Assembly (NCBI RefSeq): GCF_933775445.1 | Contig: NC_065878.1 | Location: forward strand, 10,427,395-10,491,394 | DNA: 64,000 nt | Source of the DNA: Argentina anserina | Lineage: Eukaryota > Streptophyta > Magnoliopsida > Rosales > Rosaceae | Direction: 5' to 3' | Part shown: piece by piece, positions 59,127 to 64,000 of the stretch | Position numbering within the stretch: position 1 is the stretch's first letter | Layout: every line of letters begins with the position of its first letter | Translations under genes and position numbers: made by a program | The notes under the pieces: generated by a model | Seen by the model: only the letters and a program-made list of their open reading frames with translations | What the model was told of the DNA's origin: nothing | The model's database searches: none

Positions 59127-59551
59127 ATGTCTTCTCAAGCTCAACAACTTGGCCAAAGGAAACTGATCAGGAGGCATACACATGGAAATACAATTGGAAA
59201 AGATAATTGAGGGAAAGGTTGATGGTAAGTTTAGGTCAAATTGATTAAATCTACATATATATGTATATTGTATGTACCTAGATTATTCTTAACATATTTA
59301 ATTTTAATCAGGTACACTTTATCGTGGACATTGAACATCCAAATATAATTGAGTTCGTGGATGATAAGATGTGTTCGACGTATACTAACTTTAAGTGGAA
59401 GTTGCATGACCACTTTCGAAAGTGTGGGATACATGCTCAGGGACGTGCTACTCTTTCTCCAGTAAATCTATGGGGCACTGAGAGACCGATAGAGGATTGG
59501 CATTGGTTGTGTGATACAATTTACACATATCCAAATATCGTACGTAATTGA
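59127..59551 (+). pseudogene. CACTA TNPA-like / Transposase_24 fragment
   Basis: A first exon may start at ATG 59127 after a TTGCAG acceptor (MSSQAQQLGQRKL). A frame at 59324-59551 has FKWKLHDHFRKCG, then ERPIEDWHWLCD, resembling the plant Ptta/En/Spm (Transposase_24) region that binds subterminal repeats in CACTA elements. It ends soon after, where family members usually continue. The stop in the first exon and the missing remainder indicate a relic. Confidence 0.55.
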
Positions 59552-60059
59552 AGAATGTGTCAATGACAATGAAGATGATCTAGAGATAGATGACTATTTA
59601 TTTATGAGCAAGTAATTTAGCATATACTGTAGCTGGTCTTGGTTAGTAGATATTTGATTTTATTTGGTTGTTTTAATTTCAAACAAGAAATAAATTAGTT
59701 ATTATTTAATAAATTGTATTAATTACTGGAACAATTCTTTTTATTGGTAATATTCTACATTATTTTTAATTTAATAAATATGAATTGCGACATTTAAATA
59801 TGTTGGTTATTATTATCTGTGACATAACACGCGACCTCCCATATTATTATATTTGACAAGTATTTTGTCAGGTATAACATATTTTCTGACAACTATGTTG
59901 GTGTTGCAAAAAATTTACATTTCTCGCATAATTAAATATGCGACGAATTTGAGTTGTCACAACCGGTTGTCACTTAAAGTGTTTTGCTGATTGTCAAGCG
60001 CGACAGACTTATAGAGTTGTCACATTTACAACATGCAAAACAGTTGCATCATCTATGAA

Positions 60060-60700
60060 AGAATACGCGACAAATATGCAAACCACGCTAAATGAATACG
60101 CGACGTAAATGAAACCTCGGTTATACAAATTGTAACAAAAATAAAATCTCACGAGTTACTTTATGTGACGTAAGTAAAGCCTGGGAAATTGAAAATGTGA
60201 CAAAAATAAAGCCTCGGAAATTGAAAATGTAACAAAAATAAAGTCTCGTCAATTAAATATGCGATGTAAATAAAGCCATAAAAATTGAAACTGTGACAAA
60301 AATAAGGCCTCGCCAATGAAATATGCGACGTAAATTAATCCTTGAAAATTGTGACAAAAATAAAGTCTCGCCAATGAAATATGTGACGTAAAATAAGCCT
60401 CGAAAACTGAAAATTGTAACCAAAATAAAGTCTCGCCAATTAAATATGCGACGTAAATAAAGCCTCAGAAATTGAAATTGTGACAACAAAAAAGTCTCGC
60501 CAAATAAATATGTGACGTAAATTAAGTCTTGGAAATTGAAAATTGTAACAAATATAAAGTCTCGCCAATGAAATATGTGACGTAAATAAAACCTTGTTTA
60601 TACAATTGTAACAAAAATAACCTCTCGCCAATTAAATATGCAACGTAAATTATGACTCAGAAATTGAAAATTATAACAAATTTAAAGTCTCACATATGGT
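60060..60700. repeat. CACTA right subterminal array, about 62-bp period
   Basis: About ten units with AATAAAGTCTCGCCAAT, AAATATG(C/T)GACGTAAA and TGAAAATTGTAACAAAAATA. The motif GCGACGTAA recurs once per unit. This is the expected site for binding of CACTA accessory transposase. Confidence 0.8.
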
Positions 60701-62100
60701 TTTTGCAATAAACTTACGTTTCTCGTTGTATGTCAGATGTGAGGAATCAATTGTCTCACATATTGCAAAAGCGATAAATGTGTATTTTCGTCACTTTTGA
60801 CAATCAGTGAAACACTTTAAGCGACAACCGGTTGCGACAATTTTTAGTTGTCACTTTTCCAATTATGCAAGAAATATAGACTTTATGTGACAACTTTGGG
60901 TTGTCGCCAAAGTCATTATCTGTTGTAGTGACAGTAACTAAAGGAACATGATTCTAGCAATTAAATAGCAAAAAATTACCAGGCCTCATGACTTCCCCAG
61001 GATTTGATTTGACCAGAAGCTGCCTGCTATCAAGATGAGTCAACACAAATTGAAACCCACACAGAGCCTCAGTTAAACTGAGAGTGTGTTCTACATAAAG
61101 ATCATTAGATTTCCGCTTGAACTTGGCGTGCTCCTTGAGTTGCAGTATGATAACAATATCCCCAGTAACTGTATCAGGCTGCCAACCATACACAAGTATA
61201 CATAAATTTCCATTCAAGACAAATCTTTTAAAGGAACATCAAAAATCTACATAATTGAGAGGGTAGATAGTAATGGTGCCACTTCTTGTGATGACAATAA
61301 AAATATGTTTGCAACCACAAGCATTACATAATGCAGATTCTAGATATGAAATCTAACTTACAGCTTCATCAGCTTGTCCCTTGAAGACAATTTTATGTAC
61401 ATGCTCCATTCCCTTCTCTATTTGCACATCCAGCACCTTCCTTCCTAAATCCTTCCTTCCTAAATAGCTCTCCCTTCTGTAGAATCAAGGGATAGAGGTT
61501 AAACACATGGTTATGCCAAAATCCTTCCTTCCTAAATAGCTCTCCCCACAAAAAGCGATATCCACATTTTTCAGTAAGAGGCAACTGTTCATTGACTGAT
61601 ATATACAACTATAGTACTTTACTTATCATACATACATATTGGAGACTACGGTCTCAATAAATGCCATATTGGGAACACTTCTGTGCATTGGGAAACATAA
61701 TGGACAAGATCTAACAAATGTTAGATCGCATATTCTTTTATATAGGAATAGCTAGGAATATATATTCTGAAAGACACATTAGGTAGCCTAAAGAAAATGA
61801 TTGTACTGGTGTTCAGCAATCAGTTTAAAACAGAGAGCAGTAAAGCGCACCAAATGATTTTTATAAAGAGGTAATGTGTGACATACAGACACATACCCTT
61901 TACATTTGGGACATAAAATAGTTCGAGACAGAGAAAGTTTCTTTGTTGTGCTATTATATAACTCCTCCAAAGAACCCTTTAGGTTATGGACCACATCTTC
62001 ACCTTGCTTCTGCCTTCTTACATGTGAACGATAACCTGGAAGATCAGCAGCACACTTTGTCATAACATAACATTTTGATAAGAGGATCGGAGGAGGGGAT

Positions 62101-62115
62101 GGGGGGGGGGGGGGG
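62101..62115. repeat. G15 homopolymer
   Basis: Fifteen G in a row within a DnaJ intron; a likely sequencing-error or polymorphic site. Confidence 0.95.
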
Positions 62116-63177
62116 TGGAATCCATAGATAGAAGACCAATCATTATAAAATCACTAACGCTAACACTCACGTGGATTCAGAAACGTTTCAAATATATCAA
62201 ATGGATTATGTGAGGGACCAGGAGGTGGTCCGTCTTTAATACCATCTTCACCATATCAGTCATAGACTTCTCTCTTTTATGGATCATTAAGAACTTCATA
62301 AGCTTGACCTAACTCCTTGAACTGGTCACAAACCAAATAGGATAAATTGGCAACACAATAATGAAGCAAACAACCATATACACACTTTTCCTTAAATAGT
62401 TATATGTTGCAAGCCATACACTCCAATATTAAGGGACATCAGCGACACAATGTTTCACCTATAACAGAACAATTATGGTAACGCTAGTTTTACCAAGGTA
62501 GTATATCTCTAATAAGGCACATTATGCGGCACAGGGTTCTCGAGTATAAAACTATAATAGATACTTGATTTAGAAAGTTTATGTTCTATAAAGATGTTTC
62601 CCAAATAGAAGACAACAGCAACCATCTCAAATACAATGAAAAGTTATTCACATGAAAGGTATTCCAATATTACCACCACAAATTTATCTGAGGAACCAAT
62701 AGTGAATTAAAAACATGATAAATAAATGGCTGTCCCCCTAAAAGCTTGTAATGAATAATCTCCTGTACTTTACAAGAGTACCAATTTGAATCTTTAGCAA
62801 ATATTATGAATTGAGGGTGTAAGAAGAGCAAGTGTGTCACATCTAGATATAAAGACTTTGATGTCAAGCATTCCAGCTTTCGACACTCATACCTAACCTA
62901 TTGGTCTGTAACTTTATGGCAAAACTGGGTTAATATGATATTTTCAGATTTATCATCAGCAGTGCACAAGCGACAGCCAAATTATAAAGCACATGGCAAC
63001 GCGTGAAAGAGGAGTGTATAAAACCACCTTCTCTGTATCTCCGCCTTTATCAGGATGATTCTTAATAGCAGCTTTTTGATATGCCTTCTTGAGCTCATCT
63101 TGACTTGCAGTTTTTGGGACATCAAGGACCTCATAATACTTGCTGTTATCACTGGTCCTCGAAGCACAGTGAAACAT

Positions 63178-64000
63178 GATAGAAGCACGTTAAAACTACT
63201 GCTGCTGCATAAGTTGACAATTTGAGTTCCATAAGTATGATCCACATAAATTTTTAGATTATATCACACATATGAATTCAAGACATAGAAAACAGTATTG
63301 GATACCAAAAACCGATCGGTAGACAATCAGTATCTACAAAAGCATACAAGATGTGCACAAGCATACATACATGTATAGTTGTATACAAGATGTCAAAGGA
63401 TACAATCGCACTAAATGAACAAACTGGAAAGAGAATATTACTTTCCAACAGAAATATATACAGAAGAAAGACAAACCACAGGTCCACAAATCAGAAAGAA
63501 CTCTACAAGTTGGTGAAAGGCAAATTTACATGAACGTGCAGCTCTGAATGGATATCAAATCACCTTTTTGACAACCTAAAGTTCTCCAATAATAAATTCA
63601 AAAAAAAAACAAAAATTTGCTTCCATTTTTATGTCATGGTTCATCTCGAGTCTTCATAAAATAGTTTTGAAACAAAAAACCTGGGAATTGTTCTGGCGAA
63701 ATAGATTTTATTTAACACTGTCCTCAACTAAACAGCAAGTAAATCTATTTTGATTAGTTTAAGCCTCTCCAATTGGACATTGTATTTCATGGCCCAATAT
63801 GCAGGGCATTAACCACTAAATTCATTTTTTGTAACCAACCACTCGATAAAATCACAAATTCTATAATATTGATAGCTTTGAATTCTTGTACAAAACTAGA
63901 TTAAGCCACCCGAAATGGACTTTGAAGATCATTCAATCAATCTCAAAGGCTTGCATAGCTCACATAAAGTTTATAATTTTTCAGCAGAAACCCAACAACT
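63178..64000. other. Upstream flank of the DnaJ pseudogene
   Basis: No gene recognised. It would contain the former DnaJ promoter. Short open frames on both strands have no family similarity. Confidence 0.4.

Larger units (their letters stand above)
54749..60933 (+). mobile_element. CACTA (EnSpm) element with ACA duplication, non-autonomous
   Basis: The element is 54752-60930 (6179 bp). The left end is CACTACAAGAGATTATAG and the right end, reverse-complemented, CACTACAACAGATAATGA. Flanking 3-bp duplications are ACA and ACA (54749-54751, 60931-60933). Subterminal arrays of GTGACAA/GCGACAA motifs fill about 54780-55640 and 59800-60925. Inside are the first part of a TNP2-type transposase (57267-58055) and a TNPA-like fragment (59127-59551). 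The DDE catalytic part is missing, so it needs a partner to move. It lies in the last intron of the DnaJ pseudogene, on the opposite strand. Confidence 0.93.
53353..63177 (-). pseudogene. DnaJ (ANJ1-like, type A Hsp40) split by transposons
   Basis: Type A DnaJ proteins are Hsp70 co-chaperones; plant ANJ1-like members are farnesylated. Exons (minus strand): 63028-63177, start and J domain with the HPD motif (KNHPDKGG); 62171-62321 (FKELGQAYEVL, NPFDIFETF); 61897-62035 (GEDVVHNLKGSLEELY); about 61362-61437 (VLDVQIEKGME); 60980-61178 (DTVTGDIVIILQ, LCGFQFVLTHLD, KSNPGEV); and 53353-53674, with ELNECEETT, DVNIEDEMRRK and the CAQQ farnesylation box before TAA. Defects: stops in exon 2 at 62277-62279 and 62256-62258, loss of nearly all the CxxCxGxG zinc-finger region (only one CPKCKG remains), and a frameshift in the last exon. 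The last intron carries an LTR and a 6.2-kb CACTA element. The J domain and C-terminus are well preserved, so decay may be recent. Confidence 0.9.

Noticed and set aside
60253..60631. Minus-strand Phe/Arg-rich repeated frames
   Set aside because: Produced by the 62-bp CACTA subterminal repeats.

Overview
This is plant nuclear DNA from a eudicot. The evidence is AT-rich intergenic sequence, spliced genes with GT-AG introns, an AP2/ERF transcription factor, a plant-type KDM3/JMJ25-like demethylase, and hAT, CACTA, Ty3/gypsy and copia-like repeats. The gene and repeat style fits Rosaceae, but that is an impression, not a proof. No CRISPR array, operon, phage or other prokaryotic feature was seen.

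Layout. 1-14 kb is intergenic and rich in DNA-transposon relics: two copies of an unusual repeat built from a 12-bp TGTCACA-type period (about 0.95-2.48 and 11.9-13.0 kb), a CGATATATCGG-rich MITE, a tRNA-related SINE, a hAT remnant with a transposase C-terminus, a CACTA-like element, and a 500-bp tandem repeat whose units each hold a large inverted repeat. 14.2-24.6 kb is a nested retrotransposon block. Two roughly 3-kb solo LTRs of one Ty3/gypsy family lie in opposite orientation, each with a perfect 5-bp target duplication (ATCGT and AATTA). The first sits inside an older LTR. A 208-bp copia-like LTR with its primer-binding site lies between them. 24.6-36.4 kb carries a hAT element (27.6-29.2 kb) and the only clearly intact gene, a single-exon DREB A-4-type ERF on the minus strand (29475-30314).

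36.4-45.8 kb is a minus-strand JMJ25-like histone H3K9 demethylase locus with at least 12 recognisable exons. It has several frameshifts, a Trp-to-stop change and a degenerate repeat tail, so I call it a pseudogene. 46.8-50.7 kb is a rearranged Ty3/gypsy fragment (RT, RNase H, then a truncated LTR followed by PBS and gag remnant). It abuts the truncated first exons of a second JMJ25-like copy (50.7-51.0 kb). 52.8-53.25 kb is a small hAT MITE. 53.35-63.2 kb is a farnesylated-type DnaJ (ANJ1-like) pseudogene on the minus strand. Its last intron contains an old LTR and a 6179-bp CACTA element with a perfect ACA target duplication.

The genes here do not form a pathway. The window shows one live regulator among decaying gene copies and nested transposons. 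Several single-base losses lie in or near base runs, so assembly error should be excluded before all frameshifts are taken as biological. Exon coordinates were read by eye from splice motifs and similarity recalled from known families. No alignment was run.
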